A stretch of DNA of 64,000 nt from Psychrobacter sp. Pi2-52 (GCF_904846705.1 NZ_CAJHBS010000015.1:1-64000), one strand, 5' to 3'. Shown: positions 18,387 through 30,877, counted from the stretch's first letter. Notes: generated by a model from the letters alone, not told the origin. Numbers and translations are program-made.

Positions 18387-19730
18387 CTATGATACGTCTA
18401 ACGCTGGTGTCTCTACTGTATCCTGCCCTAGCATTTGCACCCGCTGATCGCTAAACATATCCATATCTGGAGCTAGCGTACGCATAAACCGATCAAAATA
18501 CAACATCTGTTTGGTTAATAGAGCAAAATCGCGTGGAAAGTGAATACCATGACGTTTGCCAACTTCAACAATCTCAAGCATCATTTTATTAAGCTCATCG
18601 GCTTGTTCTTTACTATTGAAAGGTACACCACTGGTAAAGGTTTTATCTTCTGCCATGATGGTTGTCATCATACGCTGTAAGTCATTCCCCAGTGTAGCCA
18701 CATCGACTTTATTGCCACCATGCGTCATTTCCATATCAATCATATGCCGAGCCATGGCTTGATAGTCACTGTCTTGCATGGCTTGCATCATGCCCATACA
18801 TGCACGCCAGCTCTCAGCTTTGAGCTTACCGACGATACCAAAATCTAAAAATCCAATACGGCCATCGGTCAATAGCATCAAATTACCAGCATGCAAATCA
18901 GCATGGAAACTATTGCACAGCATCAGACTAGCAAACCATGTGTTCAACGTATCTGCCATGACTTGTGCAGGATCAGCACAGTACTGACGCATGAGCGACT
19001 CATCGACCATAGAGACGCCATATAGTCGGCTCATCGTCAGTACACGCTTGGTGGTCAAATCCTCATATACAGTTGGTGCAACGACGCGAGTATTGCCTGA
19101 TACCGCTAAGAACTGCTGAAAATCGCGGATGTTCTGGGCTTCAGCGATAAAGTCCGTCTCGGCAAGCATACGCAGGCGAATCTCATCAATAATCGGTGCA
19201 ATACTCGCAAACTTCATCGATGGCATCAGGATCTCAATTAGCTTAGTTACGCCATGCAATACACCCAAATCAGTCTGCATGATGGTCTCGACGCCAGGCT
19301 TTTGTACCTTTAGCACCACTTCATCACCATTGTGCAATCGTGCTGCATGCACTTGAGCGATCGAAGCTGAGGCTAATGGCTCTGAGTCAATATGCGCAAA
19401 CGTATCATCAAGGGTCATGCCATCAGTCGCTAGTTCTTCTTTTAGCACTTGCTCAATATAAGCATAAGACAATGGCGTGGTTTGATCCAAGCAGCTCTGG
19501 AATGCCTTTACATAATCACGTGGAAACAATGACGGTGTACTGGCGATAAATTGACCGATTTTGATATAAGTCGTACCTAACTGCTCAAAGGTTTCTTTGA
19601 GTAGCATCGCGTCAGGTTTCTCACCTTTTGCCACTCTTAGCGCAGACAGACCTGCCACACTCGCTGTTTGGCGAACACGGTTCATGACATTAAAAGTATG
19701 CTTTAATAAATGCGGACGATGAATTTTCAT
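18387..19730 (-). CDS. ABC1/AarF (UbiB-like) family atypical kinase
   Basis: About 447 residues of the ABC1/ADCK/UbiB kinase-like family. The family KxGQ motif is in TYIKIGQFIAS, the Ala-rich loop in ASASIAQVHAA, the catalytic loop in HADLHAGNLML, and DFG in GFLDFGIVGK. UbiB proper supports ubiquinone synthesis and has about 546 residues with two C-terminal membrane helices. Those helices are absent here and the neighbourhood has no ubi genes, so this is more likely a soluble paralogue than ubiB itself. The ATG at 19730 is preferred over an upstream TTG. Confidence 0.88.
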   Translation of the reverse strand: MKIHRPHLLKHTFNVMNRVRQTASVAGLSALRVAKGEKPDAMLLKETFEQLGTTYIKIGQFIASTPSLFPRDYVKAFQSCLDQTTPLSYAYIEQVLKEELATDGMTLDDTFAHIDSEPLASASIAQVHAARLHNGDEVVLKVQKPGVETIMQTDLGVLHGVTKLIEILMPSMKFASIAPIIDEIRLRMLAETDFIAEAQNIRDFQQFLAVSGNTRVVAPTVYEDLTTKRVLTMSRLYGVSMVDESLMRQYCADPAQVMADTLNTWFASLMLCNSFHADLHAGNLMLLTDGRIGFLDFGIVGKLKAESWRACMGMMQAMQDSDYQAMARHMIDMEMTHGGNKVDVATLGNDLQRMMTTIMAEDKTFTSGVPFNSKEQADELNKMMLEIVEVGKRHGIHFPRDFALLTKQMLYFDRFMRTLAPDMDMFSDQRVQMLGQDTVETPALDVS

Positions 19731-19811
19731 AAAAAACAACTATGGTAATAAGAAGGAGGTTTGAAGATAGGCAATACACTATAAAAATGCGTTAAAATCA
19801 GATTACTCAGT

Positions 19812-19919
19812 TATAGCCGGTTCAATATAATTTGGATACAAGGAAGGCGAGTGAAAGTACTACAACTCGTAGACTAAGCAAGCTTAACACCGTATCCAAT
19901 TTATAGAGGATTGACTATA
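19812..19919. mobile_element. MITE-like element with imperfect terminal inverted repeats
   Basis: The 28-bp ends (19812-19839 and 19892-19919) are inverted repeats matching at 21 of 28 positions, with perfect outer (TATAG) and inner (TTGGATAC) blocks. The total length is about 108 bp with no coding capacity. It overlaps the last codons of the MoeB-like gene. Called from structure alone; no second copy was seen in this window. Confidence 0.55.
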
Positions 19920-20710
19920 GGACTGCTACAGACAGGACACTGTGAGTCTTTTCGATAGCCCATCAGCCGCTGCTGCATCTGACTACCATCCCATATGAGC
20001 AGCTTGTTTGTCAGTAGATTTTTGGTTAATCCTAAATATTGCAGTGCAGTATTGGCTTGTAGATTACCCATGACGGCAGTGGTACTGGCCAGCACACCAG
20101 AGTTGGCACACGTACGTTCGTCAGCGGCTTCGTCAAGCACCACTGAGCCAAACACGCAATGATAGCAACCAGTATCGAGCTGAGGTTCGAACAGTGCTAA
20201 CTGCCCTTGCATCGCAATCGCTGAGGCTGATAACAGCGGAATCTGGTAGCGTACACTAATGCGATTAATAATATCGCGCGTGGCAAAATTATCCGTACAG
20301 TCTAAGAGTAAGTCAGGCTTGCCTGCTGCTATATCGAGCAATTCATAAGCGTTCTCTTCATCTAACCTTGCCACTGTTCCGCGAGCTTTTATCAAAGGAT
20401 TGATGCGCGCTAACATGGCTGCTGCGGTCAGTGCTTTAGACTGACCGATATCTTCTGGCAAAAACAGCGTTTGCCGTTGTAGATTGCTCGCCTCAATCTC
20501 GTCATCATCAATCAGATGGACATAACCTACCCCTGCACGTACCAATGTCTCAGACGCAGGGCAACCTAGCCCGCCTGCCCCTATTATGACCACACGTGCT
20601 GTCTTTAATCGCAGCTGAGCGTCCATATCCCAACCGTCTAATAATACTTGCCGAGCATAACGGAGCAGCTCATCATCCGATAGCTGTACCATCTCTTCTA
20701 CCATATTCAT
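19901..20710 (-). CDS. HesA/MoeB/ThiF family adenylyltransferase
   Basis: E1-like enzyme that adenylates the C-terminus of a ubiquitin-like sulfur carrier such as MoaD or ThiS. The 269 residues show the Rossmann ATP loop VVIIGAGGLGCPASE, an R-finger region (SNLQRQTLF), the LLDCTDNFATR block, a candidate catalytic Cys in ERTCANSG, and two zinc-binding CxxC pairs (CYHC and CPVC). MoeB and ThiF cannot be separated from this context. The final five codons and the stop lie inside the MITE-like repeat, so the natural C-terminus may have been altered. 41 bp after prmC on the same strand. Confidence 0.9.
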   Translation of the reverse strand: MNMVEEMVQLSDDELLRYARQVLLDGWDMDAQLRLKTARVVIIGAGGLGCPASETLVRAGVGYVHLIDDDEIEASNLQRQTLFLPEDIGQSKALTAAAMLARINPLIKARGTVARLDEENAYELLDIAAGKPDLLLDCTDNFATRDIINRISVRYQIPLLSASAIAMQGQLALFEPQLDTGCYHCVFGSVVLDEAADERTCANSGVLASTTAVMGNLQANTALQYLGLTKNLLTNKLLIWDGSQMQQRLMGYRKDSQCPVCSSPIVNPL

Positions 20711-20751
20711 CTACAACCTATAATCAAAGAAATCTACTATCGAAAAACCAT

Positions 20752-21624
20752 CTACTGGACTTGCCCTAGCGTAACGCGATCATTATCACCGTAGTCTTTT
20801 ACGGTATGTACTGATTCAAAACCACTATTCAAAAACAACTTGCGAACAGCATCCCCTTGATCATAGCCATGTTCAATGGCCAATAACCCACCTGTACAGA
20901 GATATGTCGTTGCTTGCTGGACGATATGCTCGATATCAGCCAAACCCTGATGGGATGCACTGAGCGCACTAATCGGTTCAGCTGTTAGACCTGCCAAATG
21001 CTCGTCTGTCTCGTCAATATACGGAGGGTTGGAGACGATGATATCAAACTGCGGCTCATCATTAGTAGGTAGCGCTTGATACCAACTGCTTTGGACAAAC
21101 TCAACATTGGCAACATTATTGCTCATAGCATTGTGCTGAGCCACTTTAAGCGCTTCTAGTGATAAATCAACCGCCACGATTTGCCAGTTAGCTTGCTTAA
21201 GTTCATGAGCGAGACTGATAGCGATACAACCTGACCCTGTGCCCAAATCTAACAATCGCTTATTATTGAGTTGCACTGGCCGAGCGTTTATCCAGTTCAA
21301 TACCTGTTCAACCAATACCTCGGTATCAGGCCTAGGAATCAAAGTATGCTCGTTTACCTTAAAGTTAAGCGACCAAAACTCTTGCTGTCCAGTCAAGTAC
21401 GCAAGCGGTATGCCTTTCTGCATTTTTATCACACCGTCATTGAACCGTGCGACCTCACTATCAGTGAGCTGATAATCTTCATCAGTCATCAATGCTATCG
21501 CAGGCTTATCAATGACATACAACAACCAATCCGTTAGCCAAAACGACGGTAGCCGATTATTTGACTCACCATTCGTCAGTTGTTGAATCTGCTGCTTGAT
21601 TTGACGAATGGTCGATATGGTCAT
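20752..21624 (-). CDS. prmC: peptide chain release factor N5-glutamine methyltransferase
   Basis: Methylates the GGQ glutamine of RF1 and RF2 using SAM. The 290 residues show the N-terminal helical domain (LAYLTGQQEFWSLNF), the SAM site LLDLGTGSGCIAISLA, and the substrate motif NPPY in IIVSNPPYIDE. Close to the usual length of about 280. It precedes the MoeB-like gene on the same strand. The usual partner prfA is not in this window. Confidence 0.96.
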   Translation of the reverse strand: MTISTIRQIKQQIQQLTNGESNNRLPSFWLTDWLLYVIDKPAIALMTDEDYQLTDSEVARFNDGVIKMQKGIPLAYLTGQQEFWSLNFKVNEHTLIPRPDTEVLVEQVLNWINARPVQLNNKRLLDLGTGSGCIAISLAHELKQANWQIVAVDLSLEALKVAQHNAMSNNVANVEFVQSSWYQALPTNDEPQFDIIVSNPPYIDETDEHLAGLTAEPISALSASHQGLADIEHIVQQATTYLCTGGLLAIEHGYDQGDAVRKLFLNSGFESVHTVKDYGDNDRVTLGQVQ

Positions 21625-21674
21625 AGATAGCTCTTAAAAAACAGTGGATGGATAAAGGTAAAATGCTGCTTAGC

Positions 21675-23591
21675 CTACTCTGTCGCGCGTGGCGGCTCTT
21701 TGGTATCGGTCAGGTTAGGATTGGTTTTGCTTAGTTTATCACCTATCCCATTGCCGCCGCTGCTATCATTATTGTCATCGCCGTAAATATCATCGTTATC
21801 GCCAATGACAATATGTCTATCGACAAAGTAAATCAGTGCCAGAATTGGAATACCGATAGCAAAGGTAAAGATAAAGAAAAATGGATAACCCATATTATCG
21901 ACGATAGCACCAGAATAGCCACCCATCACTTTTGGTATCAGGGTCATCAATGAGGAAAAAATCGCATACTGTACAGCAGTAAAGCGAATCGAGGTCAGTG
22001 CTGATAAGAAAGCGATAAATACAGCGCTCGCAAGGCCCGCAGCCAAGTTATCAAATATCACTGCCATATACATGATTGGCAGGCTACCTGGGTTGTATGT
22101 CAATACCACAAACAACAGGTTAGTTGCACACGCTAAAATCGCGCCAATCATCATGGCATGCATGATACGGAAACGCTGAGCCAAAATACCGCCCAAGAAA
22201 CCGCCTGCAATTGCCATAATCACGCCGACCAGTTTTACGGCATTGGCGATATCTGTTTTGCTAAAGCCCATGTCTTGATAAAAGACATTAGAGATCACGC
22301 CTGCGACGATATCTGAGATACGGTATAGACCAATCAAGGCCAATAGCAGCAGGGCTTTTTTGCCATAACGTCGGAAAAAATCTAAGACAGGCTCGATCCA
22401 TGTTGCCATGGCCACTTCTTTTTTCACCAGTCCTACTTGTACTAGTGCATAACCTGCTGCCATTGCCGCGCCTAAACTTACTAATAAGTGCAAGGTTTCT
22501 ACAAAGAAACTAGAAAAGGCGCCTTCAAACTCTGGCAGGACTTGCCCCATCAATATATAAGCAGCGATAAAGGCAATTACTGAAAACACAAACAACGCTA
22601 CCAGTCTGACGTAGTCTTCACGAGTTTCAGCGACTAAAGGGGCTTTGTTAATGATTTTTGGTTGATTGATAATAAAGTACAGTAATAATAATGGCGCGAA
22701 CGCGACCAATGCTAAAAAGTAAAATTTAATTGCTGGCATTACCATTAGTGGTATCAAGGCCACTGTGCTATCAAATACTGTATTGATCAAAATATTAATC
22801 AGGTAAATAACACCAAACAGTAGACCTGGGATAAGTAGTAACGCAGAATAAATTAGGAATACTTTTAAGTTACCCTTCTGCTTTTTACTTTGCAGGGTCT
22901 CAGCGGTTGGCTCATAACTGGCAAACGTCGTTAATACCCCTAAGGTCATGACTCCTGCCATGATGTAATAGGTGTTGCGCCACGCTTCATAACTATAAAA
23001 CGTCTCATTTGAGCCGAAATAATCAGCCAAATATAACGCGCCTGCCCCAGCGACAATCATACCGATACGGTAGCCTGACACATAGATAGAAGACAGAATA
23101 GACTGCATAGACGGCGGTGCAAGCTCAATACGGTACGCATCAATCACGATATCTTGTGTCGCAGAAGAGAACCCAAGCAACACGGCCGCGCCTGCCATAT
23201 AAACCAAGACATCTTCGCTAACAGGATTTACCCTTGCCATTAAAAAGATTGCCAACACAATAAGCAGCTGTGATACCACCATCCAACTACGACGACGCCC
23301 TAACCACTTGGTCAAAAACGGCACAGGGAGCGCATCAATCAATGGCGCCCAAATAAATTTGAACGAATACCCCAATGCTGCCCAGCTGAACATAGTGACG
23401 ACACTACGATCAATGCCTGCTTCTCTCAGCCATAGCGATAGACTTGAGAAAATCAGCAGAATGGGTATACCCGCTGAAAACCCCAAAAACAGCATAATAA
23501 TGACACGAGGATCGAGATAAGCTTTTGTGGCCTCGCCCCATGATTTTTTGGCAATTGGTTGATTGGGCGGTACAGATTTGACAGCAGACAT
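21675..23591 (-). CDS. AmpG-like MFS permease
   Basis: A 638-residue MFS protein resembling AmpG, which imports muropeptides (GlcNAc-anhydroMurNAc peptides) for peptidoglycan recycling and is linked to beta-lactamase induction. Diagnostic pieces include FLGFSAGIPILLIFSSLSLW, SYKFIWAPLIDALPVPFL with GRRRSWM, ATQDIVIDAYRIELAP, and a late FSSLMTLIPKVMGGYSG. It is longer than E. coli AmpG (about 490 residues). There is a long central hydrophobic region with extra predicted helices and a hydrophilic tail rich in Asp, Asn and Gly at about 21700-21810. Only 50 bp separate it from prmC. Confidence 0.88.
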   Translation of the reverse strand: MSAVKSVPPNQPIAKKSWGEATKAYLDPRVIIMLFLGFSAGIPILLIFSSLSLWLREAGIDRSVVTMFSWAALGYSFKFIWAPLIDALPVPFLTKWLGRRRSWMVVSQLLIVLAIFLMARVNPVSEDVLVYMAGAAVLLGFSSATQDIVIDAYRIELAPPSMQSILSSIYVSGYRIGMIVAGAGALYLADYFGSNETFYSYEAWRNTYYIMAGVMTLGVLTTFASYEPTAETLQSKKQKGNLKVFLIYSALLLIPGLLFGVIYLINILINTVFDSTVALIPLMVMPAIKFYFLALVAFAPLLLLYFIINQPKIINKAPLVAETREDYVRLVALFVFSVIAFIAAYILMGQVLPEFEGAFSSFFVETLHLLVSLGAAMAAGYALVQVGLVKKEVAMATWIEPVLDFFRRYGKKALLLLALIGLYRISDIVAGVISNVFYQDMGFSKTDIANAVKLVGVIMAIAGGFLGGILAQRFRIMHAMMIGAILACATNLLFVVLTYNPGSLPIMYMAVIFDNLAAGLASAVFIAFLSALTSIRFTAVQYAIFSSLMTLIPKVMGGYSGAIVDNMGYPFFFIFTFAIGIPILALIYFVDRHIVIGDNDDIYGDDNNDSSGGNGIGDKLSKTNPNLTDTKEPPRATE

Positions 23592-26555
<2,964 letters not shown>

Positions 26556-26617
26556 GCTGAGTTTGAAATTGGTCAATACCGACTAATTAATAGTAATAAA
26601 TAACTTTATAACTAACG

Positions 26618-26650
26618 AACAGCTATCTTTTAGAAGGTAGCTGTTTTTTT
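26618..26650 (+). terminator. katG: intrinsic terminator of katG
   Basis: AACAGCTA (26618-26625) pairs with TAGCTGTT (26638-26645), with a short inner stem, and runs into a seven-T tract. About 60 bp after the katG stop. Confidence 0.85.
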
Positions 26651-26920
26651 ATGCTTAATAGTGACCGCTCTTTATAAATTGTTAGGTCAAGTTACCTCAA
26701 TGGCTAAAAAGTACTTACTGACTATGCAGCATTTACTGAACAAATAATTTTTTAGCATTGCAAAATACAAATTCTATATTCATAATTATCATAAATTGAT
26801 AGCTATTTATTATATACAAGAATAATAGCTTTGTTTTACACTACTTTATTACTGTATGTTCAGACATTTTTACTTTCATATACAGACGAGGTTTGTATAT
26901 TTATACAATAGGATTAAGTT
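26651..26920. other. intergenic region katG terminator to LysR gene
   Basis: Very AT-rich leader of the LysR-type gene. It presumably carries that gene's promoter. No coding frame, repeat or RNA was recognised. Confidence 0.4.
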
Positions 26921-27850
26921 ATGGCAATCGACGTAGTGGTCAACCAACGGCATTTACAGATTCAGCTCAAACAGCTAGAAACAGTATGGCATACGGTGAT
27001 TAACGGTTATAACTTAAGCCAAGCGGCGACCGTGCTACATACCAGTCAATCAAGCTTATCAAAGCATATTGCTGCGTTAGAAAACCAGTTAAAGACGGAA
27101 GTATTCGTGCGCCAAGGCAAACGCCTGACGGGACTGACCACTATGGGCACAGCGCTCATGCCGCATATCGAGTCTATCTTTGCTGAAATTCGTACCATTG
27201 AAAACCTAAGTTTAGACTTTAATAATCCTAATATCGGTACGCTGACGATTGCCACCACTCACACTCAAGCGCGTTATGTATTGCCGCAAGTGGTTAAAGA
27301 GTTCAAAGATCGTTTCCCTAAGGTAAATTTGATTTTGCAACAGGCAGATCCTGAGACCATCGCTCAGATGGTCATCCGTGGTCAAGCCGATATCGGTATC
27401 GCTACTGAGTCCCTTCTGCATAACAACTATTTAAGATGCTATCGTTACTATGACTGGACGCATCGCGTTATCGTACCAAGTGATCACGAACTGGCTAGTC
27501 AAGAGTCTATTGATCTGCCCACACTTGCCAGCTACCCGATTGTGACTTATCACGGTGGTTTTACAGGACGCGGCGCGATTGACAAGACGTTTGATGAAGC
27601 AGGACTGGAGCCAGATATCGTACTAGCGGCGCTCGATGCCGATGTAATTAGCACCTATGTTGGTCTGGGCCTAGGTATTGGTATCATCGCAGAAATGGCC
27701 TTTGAGCCAAGCCATTATCAAAACCTGACTGCCATACCCGTCGATCATTTTGGGCGCTTTACCAGTTGGATGGCAGTACGCGATGACGCAGAAATCCGTC
27801 AATATGGTCGCGCTTTCATGGAGCTATGCCAAAAGCAATTTGCAAATTAA
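26921..27850 (+). CDS. LysR family regulator, CysB-like
   Basis: A 309-residue LysR-type regulator. The HTH at about 18-77 includes GYNLSQAATVLHTSQSSLSKHIAALE. The effector domain opens with LTIATTHTQARYVLPQVVKEFKDRFP, where TTHTQARY is the sulfate/O-acetylserine-binding signature of CysB and Cbl proteins. These activate sulfate assimilation genes. No cys genes are nearby, so the targets lie elsewhere. A role in the adjacent PQQ dehydrogenase, 204 bp downstream on the same strand, is possible but unproven. Confidence 0.9.
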   Translation: MAIDVVVNQRHLQIQLKQLETVWHTVINGYNLSQAATVLHTSQSSLSKHIAALENQLKTEVFVRQGKRLTGLTTMGTALMPHIESIFAEIRTIENLSLDFNNPNIGTLTIATTHTQARYVLPQVVKEFKDRFPKVNLILQQADPETIAQMVIRGQADIGIATESLLHNNYLRCYRYYDWTHRVIVPSDHELASQESIDLPTLASYPIVTYHGGFTGRGAIDKTFDEAGLEPDIVLAALDADVISTYVGLGLGIGIIAEMAFEPSHYQNLTAIPVDHFGRFTSWMAVRDDAEIRQYGRAFMELCQKQFAN

Positions 27851-27966
27851 TGAGCATTTGTTAAATAAAGTATCTCAGACTTGCTCACCCTTACTAGACT
27901 GAGCTGTGGATGATAAAATAGATTCTAGAACGTTATTCAATGTTTCTTTTATATATTATTCACACT

Positions 27967-28017
27967 TGTATTGATATTTGGTCGAATGAAATTGATTAGC
28001 GACTAAATATCAATACA
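27967..28017. promoter_or_regulatory. long dyad upstream of the PQQ dehydrogenase
   Basis: The two 18-bp arms, 27967-27984 and 28000-28017, are inverted repeats matching at 17 of 18 positions, the exception being a possible G-U pair in RNA. They flank a 15-nt spacer. The dyad ends 37 bp before the dehydrogenase start. It lacks the T tract of a terminator, so an operator or a leader-RNA hairpin is likelier. Confidence 0.6.
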
Positions 28018-28054
28018 TATTAACTTGCTCTTTTGTAAACAGGTGATACCGCTC

Positions 28055-30538
28055 ATGGAAAAATTCGTAGCGATCATTATGGCAATTTTTGCCGCCCCTC
28101 TACTCATTGGCGGCGCTTATTTATTGTCCTTAGGCGGTAGTCCTTACTACCTTATTGCTGGCGTTATCATACTAACGACAGCTTTTTTATTGTTCAAAAA
28201 ACACTGGAGTGCTTACGGGTTATATGCGCTATTTATCGTAGCAACCATGGCTTGGGCGCTTTGGGAATCTGGGTTCTATTGGTGGGCACTAGCACCTCGA
28301 GTTGGCTTCCCGCTTATATTTGGTTTGCTCATGCTACTGCCATGGGTATCCAACAAAATGCGTGGGCCTAAAACTCAAGTAAACGCAAATGCTGCAGCTA
28401 ATGCATCAACCACAAATACTGCTAAGAAAAGCCCTCTGTATTATTGGGGATTGCTCGTAAGCGTAATCGTAGGTGCACTACTCTCTTTTGGTAGTTTAGC
28501 TAACAATGCCACTGACAAACTCGGTGAGCTAGACTTGACTGCTGCAAATGATGACGAGCAAAACGTCAGCTCAGATGAGACCTCAGCCAACCTCGGTGAT
28601 CCGTTATCAAACGGTCAACAAACGCCAGATGGTGAGTGGAGTGCGTATGGTCGTACTGATTATGGTCAGCGCTACTCGCCTCTAGATAAAATCAATACCG
28701 ATAACGTCAAAGATTTAGAACTGGCATGGCAAATCCAAACAGGTGATGTCAAAGGTCCTAACGATGTCGGCGAGACCACTTATCAGGCAACGCCATTAAA
28801 AATCGGTAACGGCTTATACCTATGTACCCCGCATAACTGGGTACTAGCGCTAGATGCCGACTCTGGTGAGACGCTATGGAAGTTTGATCCTCAAGTAGAG
28901 GAAAACTTACAACGCCAGCACCAAACCTGTCGCGGCGTATCTTATTATGCTGGTCAAGCAACCAGTCCTGTGCAAGTACAGAAAATTGCTGGCAATACCT
29001 TTGAAAACGCGTCTAAGCAATGTGATGCCAAGATATTTATCCCAACCTCTGATGCGAAACTATATGCACTCGATCCAAATACTGGGCAACGCTGCCAAGA
29101 CTTTGGGGATGATGGTGCATTAGATTTGATGCACAACATGCCGTTCAATCAAGCAGGTTACTATTACTCGACGTCACCACCAGTCATCGCGGGTGATACC
29201 ATCATCGTAGCTGGTGCCGTCAATGATAACTATGACGTCAACTCGCCTTCTGGTGTGATCCGTGCGTATGATGTCAATACCGGTGAGCTTCTTTGGAACT
29301 GGGACTCAGGCGATCCTGATAATACAGCGCCTTTCGATGTCAATGATCCAACCCAAACTTATAAGACCAGCTCACCAAATTCATGGTCAGTCGCTACTGC
29401 CGATGAAGAGCTTGGATTGGCATACTTCCCTATGGGTAACCGTACGCCAGATCAGCTAGGTAGCTACCGAAATGCCGCTGAAGAAAAGTATGCAACATCT
29501 GTTGTCGCCCTAGATATCGAGACTGGTGAAGCACGCTGGGTTCAGCAGTTTGTGCATCATGACCTTTGGGATATGGACACGCCTGCTCAGCCAACCTTAC
29601 TTGATCTAGATACGGCCGATGGTGTACAGCCTGCGCTGGTTGTACCAACCAAACAAGGCGATGTATATGTATTGAACCGCGCAACGGGTGAGCCTATTGT
29701 ACCTATCAAGGAGCGTCCTGCACCGCAAGGCTATCTGATAGCGGGAGAGCACGCAGCGCCAACTCAGCCTTATTCTGGCTTGAGCTTTGAGCCTGAACCA
29801 CTGACTGAAAAAGACATGTGGGGTGCCAGTCTCGTTGATCAAATGATGTGCCGTATTGAGTTCAATCAGCTCAACTATGATGGTCGCTATACCCCACCAT
29901 CAACCAATGGTAGCTTGGTCTATCCTGGTAACTTTGGTACCTTTAACTGGGGCGGTATCGCAGTCGATCCTGAGAATGGCGTGATGTTCGGTATGCCAAC
30001 ATATTTGGCATTTACCTCAAAACTCATTCCTAGAGACACGTTAGGCGATGCAGAGACCAATAAAGGCGAGCAAGGCGTCAATGCCAATGAAGGGGCAGAT
30101 TATGCAGTAGAATTAGGTCCCTTCTTGTCACCATTAGGCGTGCCATGTCAGCAGCCACCATGGGGCACAATCGCTGGTGCTGACCTAGCCACAGGTGATA
30201 TTGCTTATCAACGCAAAAATGGTACGGTACAAGACTTGTCTCCTATTCCTATCAAACTGGAATTGGGCGTACCTGGTATCGGTGGACCTATCATCACCAA
30301 AGGCGGCGTCGCGTTCTTGTCAGCGGCGACAGAAAACAACTTCCGAGCTTATGACTTAAAAAATGGCGACGTGCTATGGAATGTCCGTATTCCAGCAGGT
30401 GGTCAAGCCACGCCAATGACTTACTTAAACTCTAAAGGTGAGCAAATGGTCGTATTGGTTGCAGGTGGTCATGGTTCAGTTGGAACAACCATCGGTGATT
30501 ATGTCTTAGCTTACAAACTTAGCGACCAAGATAAATAA
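28055..30538 (+). CDS. membrane-bound PQQ-dependent glucose/quinate-type dehydrogenase
   Basis: A quinoprotein that oxidises a sugar or cyclitol in the periplasm and passes electrons to ubiquinone. With the ATG at 28055 (AGGTGA upstream) it has 827 residues: five N-terminal membrane segments, a linker, then an eight-bladed PQQ propeller. The catalytic aspartate region HHDLWDMDTPAQPTL, the PGNFGTFNWGGIAVDP block and the C-terminal GGQATPMTYLNSKGEQ follow E. coli Gcd closely. Glucose, quinate and shikimate dehydrogenases cannot be separated by eye. No pqq synthesis genes are in the window. A terminator follows. Confidence 0.92.
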   Translation: MEKFVAIIMAIFAAPLLIGGAYLLSLGGSPYYLIAGVIILTTAFLLFKKHWSAYGLYALFIVATMAWALWESGFYWWALAPRVGFPLIFGLLMLLPWVSNKMRGPKTQVNANAAANASTTNTAKKSPLYYWGLLVSVIVGALLSFGSLANNATDKLGELDLTAANDDEQNVSSDETSANLGDPLSNGQQTPDGEWSAYGRTDYGQRYSPLDKINTDNVKDLELAWQIQTGDVKGPNDVGETTYQATPLKIGNGLYLCTPHNWVLALDADSGETLWKFDPQVEENLQRQHQTCRGVSYYAGQATSPVQVQKIAGNTFENASKQCDAKIFIPTSDAKLYALDPNTGQRCQDFGDDGALDLMHNMPFNQAGYYYSTSPPVIAGDTIIVAGAVNDNYDVNSPSGVIRAYDVNTGELLWNWDSGDPDNTAPFDVNDPTQTYKTSSPNSWSVATADEELGLAYFPMGNRTPDQLGSYRNAAEEKYATSVVALDIETGEARWVQQFVHHDLWDMDTPAQPTLLDLDTADGVQPALVVPTKQGDVYVLNRATGEPIVPIKERPAPQGYLIAGEHAAPTQPYSGLSFEPEPLTEKDMWGASLVDQMMCRIEFNQLNYDGRYTPPSTNGSLVYPGNFGTFNWGGIAVDPENGVMFGMPTYLAFTSKLIPRDTLGDAETNKGEQGVNANEGADYAVELGPFLSPLGVPCQQPPWGTIAGADLATGDIAYQRKNGTVQDLSPIPIKLELGVPGIGGPIITKGGVAFLSAATENNFRAYDLKNGDVLWNVRIPAGGQATPMTYLNSKGEQMVVLVAGGHGSVGTTIGDYVLAYKLSDQDK

Positions 30539-30595
30539 TGTTGCATTTGGTTCTTAAGATAATGATTATTTAATTTATCATCATCTTATAATTAG

Positions 30596-30628
30596 AGAAG
30601 CAGGTAACTTAGGTTGCCTGCTTTTTTT
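30596..30628 (+). terminator. intrinsic terminator of the PQQ dehydrogenase gene
   Basis: An AGCAGG...CCTGCT stem with an inner GTAAC/GTTG extension runs into seven T residues, about 60 bp after the stop. Confidence 0.8.
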
Positions 30629-30652
30629 AATGCCATCTTTTTTTAATGCCAT
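30621..30652. repeat. 16-bp perfect tandem duplication
   Basis: CTTTTTTTAATGCCAT occurs at 30621-30636 and again immediately at 30637-30652. It begins inside the terminator T tract, so the T run is duplicated. The rest of the gap to the next gene (to 30877) shows nothing recognisable beyond a likely promoter. Confidence 0.95.
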
Positions 30653-30877
30653 AGTATAATGCTGCTAAATCCTTTTATTACCTTACTTATGGTTTATTTA
30701 TCGCTTATTTTGACAAACGACAACCTTTATAAATACACCTTAATAATTGTTAAGCGAGCTTAAAAACAGAGTTAACTGACTTTGTTATGATTCATTAACA
30801 GTGACTAGCGGCACTTGAAACTACCACTGTCTATAAGCATATCAGTAGAAAATAATTTACACACTACTGGAACATTT

